In this document: one piece after another, positions 6,245 through 6,581 of the stretch
Layout: each line of letters opens with the position of its first letter
Position numbering within the stretch: position 1 is the stretch's first letter
Source of the DNA: an uncultured Pirellula sp.
Lineage (GTDB): Bacteria > Planctomycetota > Planctomycetia > Pirellulales > Pirellulaceae
Reading direction: 5' to 3'
Assembly: GCA_903892365.1 (NCBI GenBank)
Contig: CAITIF010000590.1
Coordinates: 1 to 6,581, forward strand
DNA: 6,581 bases
The notes under the pieces: model-generated
The model's input: only the letters and a program-made list of their open reading frames with translations
Database searches by the model: none
Told to the model about the DNA's origin: nothing
Program-made: the position numbers and the translations under genes

Positions 6245-6581
6245 ATGACGAACTTCCGAACTGAAGTCGATTCCATGGGTGAGGTTCTTGTACCTGCCAA
6301 CGCTTATTACAGTGCTCAAACGCAGCGCGCGGTCGAAAACTTCCCAATTTCAGGGTGGCAACTACCGGTCCCCTTGATTCGCGGCATGGGCCGAGTGAAG
6401 CTTGCATGCGCCAAAGCCAACAACGATCTCGGAAAGCTCACTGGCACCGGGAAGAATCCATTGTCAGCGGAGCAAGTTCAAGCGACGTTTGCAGCCTGCC
6501 AAGAAGTGATCGATGGCAAGATGGACGGCGAGTTCCCTGTGGATGTGTTCCAAACAGGCTCGGGAACTTCGAGCAACATGA
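6245..6581 (+). CDS. fumC: Fumarate hydratase class II, N-terminal part only
   Basis: The first 112 residues of a class II fumarase are present before the right edge cuts the gene. The enzyme interconverts fumarate and L-malate in the TCA cycle as a cytoplasmic homotetramer. The start FRTEVDSMGEVLVPANAYYSAQTQRAVENF closely follows the family (E-x-D-SMG, then VPA, then AQTQRA-EnF). The substrate-binding signature FPVDVFQTGSGTSSNM occupies residues 97-112, with S106 and T108 at the positions of active-site residues in the E. coli enzyme. The later SS loop (GSSxMPxKxN) is outside the window. Related aspartase and argininosuccinate lyase are less likely, because the SMG...AQTQRA and FP-DVFQTGSGTSSNM text is fumarase-like. 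The ATG follows AAGAG (6236-6240). The gap to ileS is 29 nt, consistent with partial cotranscription. Confidence 0.95.
   Translation, partial: MTNFRTEVDSMGEVLVPANAYYSAQTQRAVENFPISGWQLPVPLIRGMGRVKLACAKANNDLGKLTGTGKNPLSAEQVQATFAACQEVIDGKMDGEFPVDVFQTGSGTSSNM

Noticed and set aside
1..6581. CRISPR arrays, insertion sequences, attachment sites, phage or defence genes.
   Set aside because: No regularly spaced repeats, terminal inverted repeats, transposase or integrase motifs were seen; the gene content is housekeeping.

Overview
The window reads as a housekeeping stretch of a bacterial chromosome, most likely from a planctomycete of the Pirellulales/Rhodopirellula type. This assignment rests on remembered family features, not on a search. 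The clues are: a truncated gene whose product resembles the N-terminal pyruvate-kinase-like half of planctomycete diadenylate cyclase proteins; a long bL28 protein with a Thermus-like internal insertion plus two CxxC pairs; a eukaryote-like (type 2) isoleucyl-tRNA synthetase with a [12 protein letters not shown] stretch; moderate GC content; and mostly weak Shine-Dalgarno sites. I see no mobile element, phage gene, CRISPR array, rRNA or tRNA.

Layout. Positions 1-323 (minus strand) hold the 5' end of the putative DisA_N/DAC gene, which runs off the left edge. Positions 324-533 are a divergent intergenic region with one candidate sigma70-like promoter per direction and a 7-bp hairpin in the leader of the rightward gene. 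Then follows a compact rightward group: rpmB (bL28, 534-794), gatC (813-1100) and a GNAT-type acetyltransferase gene (about 1097-2065) that overlaps the end of gatC. Positions 2066-2259 are non-coding, with a nested terminator-like hairpin and two smaller hairpins. A second rightward group follows: a 165-residue protein with an extremely acidic C-terminal half (2260-2757), ileS (2787-6215) and fumC (from 6245, cut by the right edge).

How they fit together. rpmB, gatC and ileS all serve translation: a ribosomal protein, the small subunit of the tRNA-dependent amidotransferase, and an aminoacyl-tRNA synthetase. The GNAT protein and the acidic protein are uncharacterised and sit next to these genes. 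fumC belongs to the TCA cycle, and its short gap to ileS suggests partial cotranscription. The diadenylate cyclase candidate would make c-di-AMP and is transcribed away from rpmB.

I did not find a convincing new multi-gene system. The points most worth following up are the acidic protein upstream of ileS (50 of its last 84 residues are D/E, with no K or R), the roughly 29-residue insertion directly before an altered KMAKS loop in IleRS, the two-lobed GNAT protein with a degenerate acetyl-CoA loop, and several small RNA-hairpin candidates at gene boundaries.
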